Source: Flavobacteriaceae bacterium MAR_2010_72 (GTDB lineage: Bacteria > Bacteroidota > Bacteroidia > Flavobacteriales > Flavobacteriaceae). Taken from it: 64,000 nucleotides of DNA. The notes below the pieces were generated by a model. It searched no databases. It saw nothing but the letters and a program-made list of their open reading frames with translations, and was not told the origin of the DNA. Positions 42,559-51,797 of the stretch are shown piece by piece. The position numbers were made by a program, and so were the translations under genes. Numbering within the stretch: position 1 is the first letter of the stretch; every line of letters begins with the position of its first letter. The DNA is taken from NCBI GenBank assembly GCA_003550275.1, contig QXCW01000002.1, forward strand, positions 2,306,001 through 2,370,000. The letters are read 5' to 3'.

Positions 42559-43697
42559 TAGACTTTAAATTGGATTAGGATGTCTTGATTTAGTTGGCTG
42601 TTGTAGTGCTCAAACGTAAAGCGATGCACCAGCTCCTGCTGTAAAGTTAACATTCTTTTGTAATGATCGGAGGGCATGACCATTAAATCCCCTAATTGCA
42701 TAGCTAAAGCTTCAGCGTTTACCTCATCGAGTAAAAGCCCCTGCTCGTGATGGGTAATATACTGCCCTATAGATGACAGTCTGGAAACCACAGGGATACA
42801 GCCAAAGGCCATGGCCTCGGCCAGAACCTTAGGAAAGCCTTCTGAAGCGCTTGTAGGTAACAAAAAGGCATGAGCGGCTTTATAAATATCAAAGACCTCA
42901 ACTCTAGACAAAGCACCATGAAATACGATAGGGATAGTACCCCCTTCCGCCTTGGCTCTAAACTCGGCCATCGCTGGGCCTGTGCCTACAAAATGCATAA
43001 TCCCAATTCGGGAACGCTCCGTAGCATTCAATAGCTTCAGGGCCTCCAAAATACGATCCACCCCTTTTTCAGTCTCGAGTCGGCCTACAAAACACAAGGT
43101 CAATGGCCCTTCAAGGGATTTTGCTTCACCAGCAGCCTTACCAAGCACCAGATCTTCACTAGTTAAACAGGGATTTTCAAACGACAGGCAATGTTTCGGT
43201 TGATCGTCCCATACCCCATTAATGGTCACTGGTCGCTTTTGCAATTGAAGCAACCAACGTTGCCAGGCATAGCCCAAAGGGGCTGACTCCTGTTTCCAAT
43301 TACCAGCATATTTATACCAGCCAGGTAAGTTAACCAACCCGCTTAAATAGGGAATTAAAAACACCCCAACCCCAGTAGGTGTACGGAGTTGAAAACAGTC
43401 CACCTGCTTTAAAACCCTAGATACGATACTAATAATCTTTGGCGCTTGATATACAATGGAAAGTTTATCGCTAATACGCTTTCCGCCAACGGCTGGAATC
43501 GGCACAAACTCGATGCGATCGGAGGCATAGGCCATCACACTCTTTGGTGCTTCCCCTTCATAATGCATAGCCACATGGTAAATGCGATCAAATAGATCCA
43601 GCAAATGATTGATCTCGTTTACGGTTGGCGACCAGCCAACTAGCGTCCCATCTGGCAGGGTATAATGTTCGGTATGTGAGATAATAGCAAGGGTCAT
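42558..43697 (-). CDS. GT4 glycosyltransferase
   Basis: 379 residues. The C-terminal half has LTLCFVGRLETEKGVDRILE ALKLL, MHFVGTGPAMAEF, VFHGALSRVEVFDIYKAAHA FLLPT and SEGFPKVLAEAMAFGCIPV, the GT4 donor-binding and E-x7-E signature. The acceptor domain is less conserved. First gene of a three-gene coupled run (GT4, polymerase, GT4) downstream of the 1.2-kb repeat spacer. Confidence 0.9.
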   Translation of the reverse strand: MTLAIISHTEHYTLPDGTLVGWSPTVNEINHLLDLFDRIYHVAMHYEGEAPKSVMAYASDRIEFVPIPAVGGKRISDKLSIVYQAPKIISIVSRVLKQVDCFQLRTPTGVGVFLIPYLSGLVNLPGWYKYAGNWKQESAPLGYAWQRWLLQLQKRPVTINGVWDDQPKHCLSFENPCLTSEDLVLGKAAGEAKSLEGPLTLCFVGRLETEKGVDRILEALKLLNATERSRIGIMHFVGTGPAMAEFRAKAEGGTIPIVFHGALSRVEVFDIYKAAHAFLLPTSASEGFPKVLAEAMAFGCIPVVSRLSSIGQYITHHEQGLLLDEVNAEALAMQLGDLMVMPSDHYKRMLTLQQELVHRFTFEHYNSQLNQDILIQFKV

Positions 43698-43779
43698 GCA
43701 GTAGCAAGGGTCGTCAATAATGACAAATCTAATAAATTAAAACGGATATGTTTGGGCTAAATGTTAACTGCCTAAACAG

Positions 43780-44879
43780 CAAACCTAAAACTTTGTCACA
43801 CTGAGCTTGCTTGTCCCGAGCTTGCCTGTCCCGAGCCTGCCGAGGGAACGAAGGGTCGAAGTGCAACAAAGGTTTTAGGAACCATTAAAATATGAACACG
43901 AGAATAGATCCTGAACCAAGTTCAGGATGACAATGTCTACTCGTACTGTCACACTGAGCTTGCCTGTCCCGAGCCTGCCGAGGGGTCGAAGTGCAGCAAA
44001 GGTTTTAGGAATCACCAAGCCCTAAACACCCCTATATATCCTGAACCAAGTTCAGGATGACAATGTATCTTCTCCATGTCACACTGAGCTTGCCTGTCCC
44101 GAGCTTGCTTGTCCCGAGCCTGCCGAGGGACCGAGGGATCGAAGCACAAACCTATTGTCATGCTGAGCTTGCCTGTCCCGAGCCTGCCGAGGGAACGAGG
44201 GGTCGAAGCACAAACTTAATCATTCAATGAATCCTTGTCTAAACAGCAAAATGATGATTAATAGATCCTGAACCAAGTTCAGGATGACAATGTCTACTCG
44301 TACTGTCACACTGAGCTTGTCGAAGTGCAGCAAAGGTTTTAGGAATCACCAAGCCCTAAACACCCCTATATATCCTGAACCAAGTTCAGGATGACAATGT
44401 ATCTTCTCCATGTCACACTGAGCTTGTCGAAGTGCAACAATGGTTTTAGAAACCATTAAAATATGAATACGAGAATGGATCCTGAACCAAGTGCAGGATG
44501 ACAGTTGATTTGTCATGCTGAATTTAGTTCAGCATCATGGATTAAACAAAGTCAGTGTCTATTCGAGTTGAATCCCGAGACATCGGGATGACCTATCGAG
44601 AGCTTGTCTTCAATTGCTTCTCGATACATCCCGCCAAGCGGGACACTCGAAGTGACAATATGCACAATTACTGTCAGTTCGAGTGTCTTGAGACCTCTAA
44701 TGCACTAATAAAATGTCATCTTGAGCCTGTCGAAAGATCTATCGAGAACAAGGACGTGATTTACTTCTCGATACACTACCTCGCCAGCTCGGCAGCACTC
44801 GAAGTGACAATATGCACAATTACTATCTGTTCGAGTTGAGCCAAGCGAAGTATCGAGAACCCATAACAATGAGCAATCA
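43780..44879. repeat. 1.1-kb repeat-dense spacer of REP-like units
   Basis: No gene. Repeated CACTGAGCTTGTCGAAGTG-type units are expanded by inserted CCTGTCCCGAGCCTG blocks. The perfect palindrome ATCCTGAACcaaGTTCAGGAT occurs at 43908, 44038, 44265 and 44372, with a variant at 44479. ATGCTGAA/TTCAGCAT lies at 44515-44535. A long segment around 43908-44100 is repeated at 44265-44425 with different block numbers. Open frames here are repeat translations and are not genes. Confidence 0.9.
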
Positions 44880-45989
44880 TCATTCTCCAATAAGCTCTAA
44901 ATACCGCTTAATGATAATCCCCCAATCATGTTGTTGTGCCCAGGCCTTGGCACGAGCAGCATAGCCTTCCTTTTCATTAAGAATACTGTTAATGGCTTCT
45001 ATAAAAGATTGGGGATCGCCCAAAGGAATCAACAACCCTGATTGTTTATGAGCAATAGCATCCTCAATCCCGCATTCCAAAGCTCCAATAGCGGGAAGTC
45101 CAAGGGCATTCGCTTCCAAAATCGCAATCCCAAAACCTTCCACATCACCAGTTGCCGTAGCAGCACTCAACATGACAAACACATCACCACCCAGCAACAG
45201 GGCTTGTAATTGGTGTTCTTCTACGCGGCCATGAAAGGTCACATGCTGTTCTACGTTTAAGTGTTTAGCAACACTCAAAACCTTTTCTTTTTCTGTTGGA
45301 ATGCCGATACAATGGTAATGCAAATCTGGAAATACCTTGAGCAATTCAGGGAGTTGCTTCACGACATGGATCTGCCCTTTACGCTCGGTAACATTCCCTA
45401 CGGTAACAAGTTTTGGATGGCCTTCAATTACCATGGGTTCAACAGAAGCGTTGAGCCAGGTTACAGACGCAATTCCGTTTGGAATCACATATACCGACTT
45501 CAATTGAAGATAATCGATCAAAGACTTGGTATAGTTGGAAACACAGATTACCTTATGGAACCGCTTTAAGGCATAGGCAATAGACTGTCTTAAAACAAAA
45601 GGTTTGAAATTGACCTCCGTGCCATGCACAATAGCGATGTATTTTTTGGTATAGAATTCACTGCAAAACGCTACGGCCCAAAGCGAAAACTTGCCAGAAG
45701 CCATGACCACATCCACCTCCTTGATCAAACGAAATAGCAACTGAAGGCGCTTGAAATACATGAGCATCCGTAGGCGCTGTACGGCTATACGGTGAACCTT
45801 CACCTGCAAAGAAGCGTCGAAGGCGGTTTCAAGCTCTCCATCTGAAGAGCGGTGATCGCAAAGCACCTGAACCTGACAACCCTGCTTCTGTAAATTTGTT
45901 GCCAAATGGTGTGCATGATTGCCAATCCCTCCCGGTTGTGGTGGAAATTCTGAACTGACGATAAGTATTCTTTTGGCGGTAGTTGTCAT
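44880..45989 (-). CDS. GT4 glycosyltransferase
   Basis: 369 residues. N-terminal ILIVSSEFPPQPGGIGNHAH HLATNL is a typical acceptor-domain start; the C-terminal domain has TVGNVTERKGQIHVVKQLPE LL, VTFHGRVEEHQLQALL, and GFGIAILEANALGLPAIGAL ECGI. It ends next to the repeat spacer. Its ATG overlaps the stop of the upstream GT2 gene by 4 bases. Confidence 0.92.
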   Translation of the reverse strand: MTTTAKRILIVSSEFPPQPGGIGNHAHHLATNLQKQGCQVQVLCDHRSSDGELETAFDASLQVKVHRIAVQRLRMLMYFKRLQLLFRLIKEVDVVMASGKFSLWAVAFCSEFYTKKYIAIVHGTEVNFKPFVLRQSIAYALKRFHKVICVSNYTKSLIDYLQLKSVYVIPNGIASVTWLNASVEPMVIEGHPKLVTVGNVTERKGQIHVVKQLPELLKVFPDLHYHCIGIPTEKEKVLSVAKHLNVEQHVTFHGRVEEHQLQALLLGGDVFVMLSAATATGDVEGFGIAILEANALGLPAIGALECGIEDAIAHKQSGLLIPLGDPQSFIEAINSILNEKEGYAARAKAWAQQHDWGIIIKRYLELIGE

Positions 45990-47317
45990 GCTAATGGTTC
46001 AATTAAAGGACCTTGCTTCAGTTTTCGACTTGCACGTTTCCAGGAGAGCATCACCTGCATCAGGACCAAAGGTAACAGCAATACAGAAATGACAAGGCCT
46101 ATTGCTTTAAAGGCAGTATTGGATTTGAACCGGTAGGGCATGATCGACATCGGCACGGTCCGTAGTAAGGCATAGCGCGCCTGTTGATTTCCAAAATAAC
46201 GTCTAAAAAAATACAAGACGCTTGGTATGGGCCGCGGTGCAAAGAGCTTTGAGGTTCTAAAGGCATCCCAACTGCCCATCTGCCGCAAGCCTCCATGATC
46301 GACTTTTAAATGCAGGCGTTTAGCATAGGGATTGGACACATTCAAAAACCCAGCCAAATAGGCACGTAAGCCAAATTCGCCATCGCCCATACGCTGCTTT
46401 TCAAACTGCCGATCAAACAAACCCAGGGTCTTAAACACGGCCCTTTTGATCATAACATTCCCCGTATCCAATTGATCACTTACCTTAAAAAAGTTGTAAT
46501 GGACTGGGACCTTGTCCCCTACTTTAGAAATGGAAACGCCAGAGGACAGATCCGCCTTAAAAAAATCAAGTGCTTTTAAGTGTTGCCTGATCCAGTCGGG
46601 ACCTACCCGGCTATCGTCGTCAAAAAACAAGAGGTAATCCCCCTTTGCTTGTTTGATGGCCATATTACGAGCCAACCAAAGTGCCATTTCTTGTTGTTGG
46701 GTCACTGTTAACTCTAATTGAAATGGCTCATAAAAGGCCTTTTGAAAAGGTTCGGACTGGTCTACCACCAATACTTCAAAATTGGGATAGTCCTGCCCTT
46801 GCAGATCCAGTAAACCCTCCTTTAAATAAGGGTAACGGTTTAAGGTAGGAATGATCACCGATACTTTAGGGCCTGCCTTTACAAGAGGCGATTCAAAAGC
46901 ATCCCAGTCTTTAGTACTCAAGGGGGATGACAAATACCCACTTCTAGGGATCTGACGCGAACTATACCAAGCACGAAATTCGGTGATAGGGTTTTTAAAG
47001 GACAATACTCTAACCGCTAACACATACAGCACCCAAGCCCAATGAAAATAAGTCTTGCAAAACTTATATTCATCAGCAATAGGTAGGGCTTCCACCTGAT
47101 CGAGCGTAGGTCCAGAGCCTAGATATCCCTTTTGTAAGGCTTGCCAAGATAGATCGTAGGCGCTCGCGATGTCACTTTGGTAGTATGGTCTAGCTTCCAA
47201 CTGCTCTAGAACCGACAAAGGCAAAGCCTTGGGGTCTGGAAATACCGAATGCCCCCTTTTATTCAAGAGAGTAAAATAATGGGTGGGTTGTAAATATGTT
47301 AAAAAATTAAATAGCAT
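45986..47317 (-). CDS. GT2 glycosyltransferase with extra N- and C-terminal parts
   Basis: 443 residues. The GT-A domain (about 150-345) has KVSVIIPTLNRYPYLKEGLL, the LLFFDDDSRVGPDW DxD-type motif and MGDGEFGLRAYLAGF. About 140 residues precede it (WKALQKGYLGSGPTL ...), with no recognised domain and one hydrophobic stretch, and a transmembrane helix (about 405-425) follows it. The membrane anchor suggests action at the inner-membrane face. The sugar is unknown. Confidence 0.87.
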   Translation of the reverse strand: MLFNFLTYLQPTHYFTLLNKRGHSVFPDPKALPLSVLEQLEARPYYQSDIASAYDLSWQALQKGYLGSGPTLDQVEALPIADEYKFCKTYFHWAWVLYVLAVRVLSFKNPITEFRAWYSSRQIPRSGYLSSPLSTKDWDAFESPLVKAGPKVSVIIPTLNRYPYLKEGLLDLQGQDYPNFEVLVVDQSEPFQKAFYEPFQLELTVTQQQEMALWLARNMAIKQAKGDYLLFFDDDSRVGPDWIRQHLKALDFFKADLSSGVSISKVGDKVPVHYNFFKVSDQLDTGNVMIKRAVFKTLGLFDRQFEKQRMGDGEFGLRAYLAGFLNVSNPYAKRLHLKVDHGGLRQMGSWDAFRTSKLFAPRPIPSVLYFFRRYFGNQQARYALLRTVPMSIMPYRFKSNTAFKAIGLVISVLLLPLVLMQVMLSWKRASRKLKQGPLIEPLA

Positions 47318-47524
47318 GCGTTTATTTTGTAAAGCACCAGACTACATGGTCTATTCCTAAACCAAATCTAATAATAGTATTTGAATTGAGGGTATCTACG
47401 GTCAAGGTTTGTGTTTTAAATCCTGTTGCTGTATAACTAAATAATTTTCTGCCACAACACTGATTCAACCATAATAGTCCATAAAGCCTTTCAAAATATT
47501 GAGAACCTCTCTTTGAGCTTAAAT

Positions 47525-48970
47525 TTACTTTAAATTTGTGTCGTTAACAGGAACATCTAATATTTTAAACAGGTTGTATCCCGATACATTTCCTATTGGT
47601 ATAATTTTTTGCTCATCAATTAATTGTTGAACCTTTAACTCTTCTTTTGGAATAGCATTTGGATTAATTTTAGTATGTATTTTGGAAACAAGATAATTTT
47701 CATTACTCAAACCATTCTCCATAACAGTAAACGAACATTTACACTTAAATTCATGATCCGTAAAATCATTGAATCTAGTTATGTATTCATGGGCCTTTGG
47801 TGTTAAATAAACAATCTTATTTTCATCCAACAAATTCAATTTTTTATATAGAGCGACAACATTATTGTTCTTAAAAGGCAAATAAAAGCAATAAAGACCT
47901 ATAGTAATTGCTGTTAATGTATATGTTATAGCGTTCTTATTCAAACTGAGTGAACTTAAAATATTATCCAATGATGAGGCCAACATCAATATAAAAAGTG
48001 GAGCTAAATATAAAATCGATCTATCTGACAGAGGATATTGGCCCAATATATTTAAAATGATATGGAAAAAAAATACACATAACAATAAGAGCATTTCGTT
48101 TTTAAAAAGAAAGGGTTGTCTTTTTATGACCTTAATAAGTAATGGTATTAACAAGAGCGTTAAAAAAATTCCCCAAAATTCAAAAGCACTAAAGAAAAAC
48201 ATCCAAATTTCATGACAAAAATAAAGGGAATATTCAAAGATATCAACGTTCAAGGGAATAAAGTTATCGGACCAAAATGCATACATAAATGTTTTTAATT
48301 CGGAAGCACCTTCTTGCCTTAAGTACCATAAAAAATATAGAATATATGGCATAGGTGATAAAAAGGTTTTGAAGTGATGCTTTACAAACCCCAATAGATC
48401 GTGAAAAGTAAACCGGGTCTGGTTTTTTATAAACATAAAAAGTAGATATCCAGCGCAGCCAAAAAGGCCTATATTAGACATTAGACACCAAAATGCGAAG
48501 AAAACCCAATTGTATGTTTTAAATCTTGGAAGATGATACAGGTTTAACAAGGTTAATACGCCCAATAAATCAAAACCATACTGTTTTACATTTAAAGCAT
48601 TATAGATGATAAAAGGGTTAAAGGCAAAAATGCCTAAAGCAAGCACTGCAACGATTTGATACTTGCTAACCTTGGTTAAAAGCCTAAAAAATAGATAAAG
48701 CCCAATAATTGAAGCCAAAAGATTGAGCAGCTTAATTTTTATCCAAAAGCTGAAAGGCAAGGTAACAACAAGAATTTTTTGAAGCCACAAATACAACGGA
48801 GGTGCACTTTGATAGTGGTCTAGAGGATATAATAAGTCAATGAATGAAAGCTTTTTAATATTATCTCCTAAAGCGATCTCATCAATATTAAATGCAGGAT
48901 TTACAAACTGAAATATCAGTCTTAAAATAATCCCGATGATTAATATGAAATATACGATTGTTTTGGTCAT
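47525..48970 (-). CDS. GT39/ArnT-like membrane glycosyltransferase
   Basis: About 481 residues from ATG 48970, whose ATGA overlap with the upstream stop supports this start over 49018. About 11 to 12 transmembrane helices. The first periplasmic loop (NPAFNIDEIALGDN, HYQSAPPLYLWLQKIL) contains the D-E pair and family pattern of PMT/ArnT-like enzymes that use polyprenyl-phosphate sugars. It would transfer a sugar outside the inner membrane. Paired with the upstream Dol-P-Man-synthase-like GT2. Confidence 0.82.
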   Translation of the reverse strand: MTKTIVYFILIIGIILRLIFQFVNPAFNIDEIALGDNIKKLSFIDLLYPLDHYQSAPPLYLWLQKILVVTLPFSFWIKIKLLNLLASIIGLYLFFRLLTKVSKYQIVAVLALGIFAFNPFIIYNALNVKQYGFDLLGVLTLLNLYHLPRFKTYNWVFFAFWCLMSNIGLFGCAGYLLFMFIKNQTRFTFHDLLGFVKHHFKTFLSPMPYILYFLWYLRQEGASELKTFMYAFWSDNFIPLNVDIFEYSLYFCHEIWMFFFSAFEFWGIFLTLLLIPLLIKVIKRQPFLFKNEMLLLLCVFFFHIILNILGQYPLSDRSILYLAPLFILMLASSLDNILSSLSLNKNAITYTLTAITIGLYCFYLPFKNNNVVALYKKLNLLDENKIVYLTPKAHEYITRFNDFTDHEFKCKCSFTVMENGLSNENYLVSKIHTKINPNAIPKEELKVQQLIDEQKIIPIGNVSGYNLFKILDVPVNDTNLK

Positions 48971-49677
48971 AAAGCGTATTTCACAATACAATACAAAGCC
49001 CTGAAGCCATCTTTCCAATTGATTTTTTTTCCTTCTTGATAGGTTCTACCGTAATAACTTATCCCTACTTCATAAATTCTGATTTGCTTAATTTTAGAAA
49101 TTTTTGCAGTGACTTCAGGTTCAAACCCAAATCGTTGTTCTTTTAAGGGTATTCCTTTAATAATATCACTTCTAAATAGTTTATAACAGGTTTCCATATC
49201 TGTTAAATTTAGGTTAGTAAACATATTACTCAAAAAGGTCAGGAATTTATTACCTATACTATGCCAAAAAAATAAAATCCTGTGTGGTTTCCCGCCCATA
49301 AAGCGGCTTCCATACACCACATCAGCAACACCATCTAACATTGGTTTCAATAAAATATTAAACTCGTTAGGATCATATTCTAAATCGGCATCTTGAACAA
49401 TTAAGTAATCGCCCGATGCTTTTTCAATACCAGTGTGAATTGCCGCCCCCTTTCCTTTATTGTATTGGTGAACCAAAAGTTTAACATCTAATTCTGGATG
49501 TACATTTATATAGCTTTGAACCTTGGTCAAGGTAAGGTCGCTTGAACAATCATCAACTACAATAATTTCCTTTTTTAAATTATTAATTAATTCAACCGCA
49601 CTAATCTTATTTAAAATCGTACAAATTGTATCTTCTTCGTTGTAAGCAGGAACTATGACCGTGAGTAATTCATTCAT
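48967..49677 (-). CDS. GT2 polyprenyl-phosphate sugar synthase (Dol-P-Man synthase-like)
   Basis: 236 residues, GT-A fold: LTVIVPAYNEEDTICTILNK I, EIIVVDDCSSDLT, YLIVQDADLEYDPNEFNILL, VVYGSRF and FGFEPEVTAKISK. These are typical of dolichol/undecaprenyl-phosphate mannose or glucose synthases without membrane domain. It would load a sugar on undecaprenyl phosphate for the GT39 enzyme, whose gene overlaps by 4 bases. Which sugar is unknown. Confidence 0.9.
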   Translation of the reverse strand: MNELLTVIVPAYNEEDTICTILNKISAVELINNLKKEIIVVDDCSSDLTLTKVQSYINVHPELDVKLLVHQYNKGKGAAIHTGIEKASGDYLIVQDADLEYDPNEFNILLKPMLDGVADVVYGSRFMGGKPHRILFFWHSIGNKFLTFLSNMFTNLNLTDMETCYKLFRSDIIKGIPLKEQRFGFEPEVTAKISKIKQIRIYEVGISYYGRTYQEGKKINWKDGFRALYCIVKYAL

Positions 49678-49689
49678 AGATATTTCATA

Positions 49690-50853
49690 TTAATTATAAA
49701 AAGAGTTAAAGGCTTGTTGTTGTTGTTCAAGGTTAAAATGCGCATTAACCCTTTCTCTAGCCAATTTTGAAAACCTTGCTTTATCACGGGTTGACAGATT
49801 AACAACTTCAATTATTTTTTCAGCTAGTAAAGTAGGGTCATTTTTTTTAACAATCCATCCCGTGACGCCATCCAACACATTTTCTGTCAACCCTTCAGCG
49901 TCCGAAGCTATACATAATAAACCACAGGCTTGAGCTTCCAAAAGCGCATTCGAAAACCCTTCTGATAGACTGTATTGAATGTAAATATTCGACGAACAAA
50001 GCAATATCTTTACTTCCTCCGGTTGCTTTTGCCCAACCAACTCCACAAATCCAGTGAGCTGTAATTGATGTATGGCGAATGCCAATTCCTGATAAATCTC
50101 TCCGGTTCCAACAATTATATACTTAAATTTAGGCAAATCATTTTTAATTCGTGCCAAAGCTTCTAAAGTTGATACTAGCCCTTTTTTCCAATGCAATCTT
50201 GCTACAGTGATAAATTGTAGGGTATGCCCCCTTTCAATCTTCCCTTCTGCTTGAAATGTATTAACATTGATTGCAGGAGTTATTTTCATATACGGCACTT
50301 TTCGGGTTAGACCTTGTTGAAGGGCTAATGTAAGCAAGTCATCTGATATGGTATGTACTTTATCAACACTATCCCATAACCGATTGTAACAGTTTTTATG
50401 TTTTAAAGGATAAATAGCAATGTCATATCCTCTTAAACTTACTGCCATTTTAGCCCCAATTGATTTAGCCACATGTTCACTTTGAAGCGCCATGGTAGCA
50501 AAACCAAAATGTAGCCAATCCAATTTCCTTATTAATATATGCGAATTACTATATACATTTTTTAAGATTTGACGATACGATCGATTAGCCATTCGTTCCA
50601 ACTCTACAAATCGATAGACTGTCTGCACATGACTCAAAATCCTAAACACAATTATTAGGGATTGAAAAGCCAAAAGCATACCATTTTTCCCTGAATAGGG
50701 TGATCTTACAACGGGGCAAATATTGAAATCATGGGACTTGTTTTGGACAAAAAGCACTACCTCATGACCATAGGCTTGTAGACCCTTTATTTTAGATATA
50801 AAGAATGTTTCTGAATACGAAGGGGTTTTAGAAAGTACAATACCTATTCTCAA
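49690..50853 (-). CDS. GT4 glycosyltransferase
   Basis: 387 residues. GT-B fold with LQFITVARLHWKKGLVSTLE ALARI, KYIIVGTGEIYQEL, VELVGQKQPEEVKILL and SEGFSNALLEAQACGLLCIA S. The start MRIGIVLSKTPSYSETFFIS KIKGLQAYGHEV is the usual acceptor-domain pattern. It lies 8 bp after the SGNH-like gene and 12 bp before the GT2 gene, in one transcription unit. Confidence 0.92.
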   Translation of the reverse strand: MRIGIVLSKTPSYSETFFISKIKGLQAYGHEVVLFVQNKSHDFNICPVVRSPYSGKNGMLLAFQSLIIVFRILSHVQTVYRFVELERMANRSYRQILKNVYSNSHILIRKLDWLHFGFATMALQSEHVAKSIGAKMAVSLRGYDIAIYPLKHKNCYNRLWDSVDKVHTISDDLLTLALQQGLTRKVPYMKITPAINVNTFQAEGKIERGHTLQFITVARLHWKKGLVSTLEALARIKNDLPKFKYIIVGTGEIYQELAFAIHQLQLTGFVELVGQKQPEEVKILLCSSNIYIQYSLSEGFSNALLEAQACGLLCIASDAEGLTENVLDGVTGWIVKKNDPTLLAEKIIEVVNLSTRDKARFSKLARERVNAHFNLEQQQQAFNSFYN

Positions 50854-50861
50854 TTCAATAA

Positions 50862-51794
50862 TTATTTTATTCGATAATCCAAAAATAAGGTTTTTATGAG
50901 GTAATTATTAAAAGCAGCTACCCCGTTTTGATTTAAATGATGTGAATCATAAAAATGTAAACCGTCATTTAACTGCATCAATTCATTAAAATTATAATAG
51001 GTTCCTAAATTAGTCATTTTAGTATCAAACACCTCTTTATTGATAATATTAGCGTATCGTGCTTTGCTTATAGGTGCCTGAACCAAAACGTATGATATTC
51101 CTTTTTCTTTAAGCATTCGCAAACTATTATGAAAGGCTGCTAATTGATATCTTTCAAATGTCCAACTTATTGCTCCACTACTTTGGTTTCTATTATATGA
51201 CAAGGCTTTCTCAACAAAGCCATGGCTAATATAGGTGTCATCCTTTTTGTTAGTAGGCTCTTTAAAGCCTAATTTAAAAGCGGTAATATCCTTATACACT
51301 CCATATATAAGAGCATTATAGGTTTTTACATTGTTAATAATAAAGGCACTCCGTATGGAAGCAAAATCATTCTTATCATTTGCAAAAAAATCTAATGAAG
51401 ATTCAACCCCATCATTCGAAAGGTAAAATGGGTTAACTTCAAAAATTACAATTCTAGGATGCAAACGATCTAAATATCTGTGCAGTAAAATTTCAGTTTG
51501 CAGGGGTGTTTGTGCGCTTGAACCTAAATTAAACAAACGAAGTTGGTGACTTTCAAACACCCTCGGATCAAAACCTCTGTAGGCTAAAGAGGTGCCTAGT
51601 ACCAATACATCAACGTTTTCTGTGGTCTTTACTTCTTGTAATCGCGTGAATAGATGCCCTACTCCTCCAATATTGAATGAAACATTAGTTTTTAAATCTT
51701 GGGAGGCTATCTCACCCCAAAGGCAAATTACCGGCACATAACCAAACAGGCAAAGCATTGTGAATAAAACTATATTTTTTAAGAATTGACCCAT
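50862..51794 (-). CDS. SGNH-hydrolase-like (DltD/AlgJ-type) partner of MBOAT
   Basis: 310 residues with an N-terminal transmembrane helix (about 7-25). LVLGTSLAYRGFD supplies the serine block, LFNLGSSAQTP the second block, and YDSHHLNQNGVAAFNNYL the D-x-x-H block of SGNH-type O-acyl transfer proteins. It lies 3 bp downstream of the MBOAT gene and probably transfers an acetyl or other acyl group to the polysaccharide outside the membrane. Specificity is inferred from gene order. Confidence 0.8.
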   Translation of the reverse strand: MGQFLKNIVLFTMLCLFGYVPVICLWGEIASQDLKTNVSFNIGGVGHLFTRLQEVKTTENVDVLVLGTSLAYRGFDPRVFESHQLRLFNLGSSAQTPLQTEILLHRYLDRLHPRIVIFEVNPFYLSNDGVESSLDFFANDKNDFASIRSAFIINNVKTYNALIYGVYKDITAFKLGFKEPTNKKDDTYISHGFVEKALSYNRNQSSGAISWTFERYQLAAFHNSLRMLKEKGISYVLVQAPISKARYANIINKEVFDTKMTNLGTYYNFNELMQLNDGLHFYDSHHLNQNGVAAFNNYLIKTLFLDYRIK

Positions 51795-51797
51795 GAA

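Noticed and set aside
43698-44879. Several open frames of 60-95 codons in the repeat spacer
   Set aside because: They translate REP-like units, overlap on both strands and have no family resemblance.
47318-47524. Possible small gene or RNA in the gap before the GT39 gene
   Set aside because: No open frame with a start, no hairpin with a T-run and no tRNA-like cloverleaf seen.
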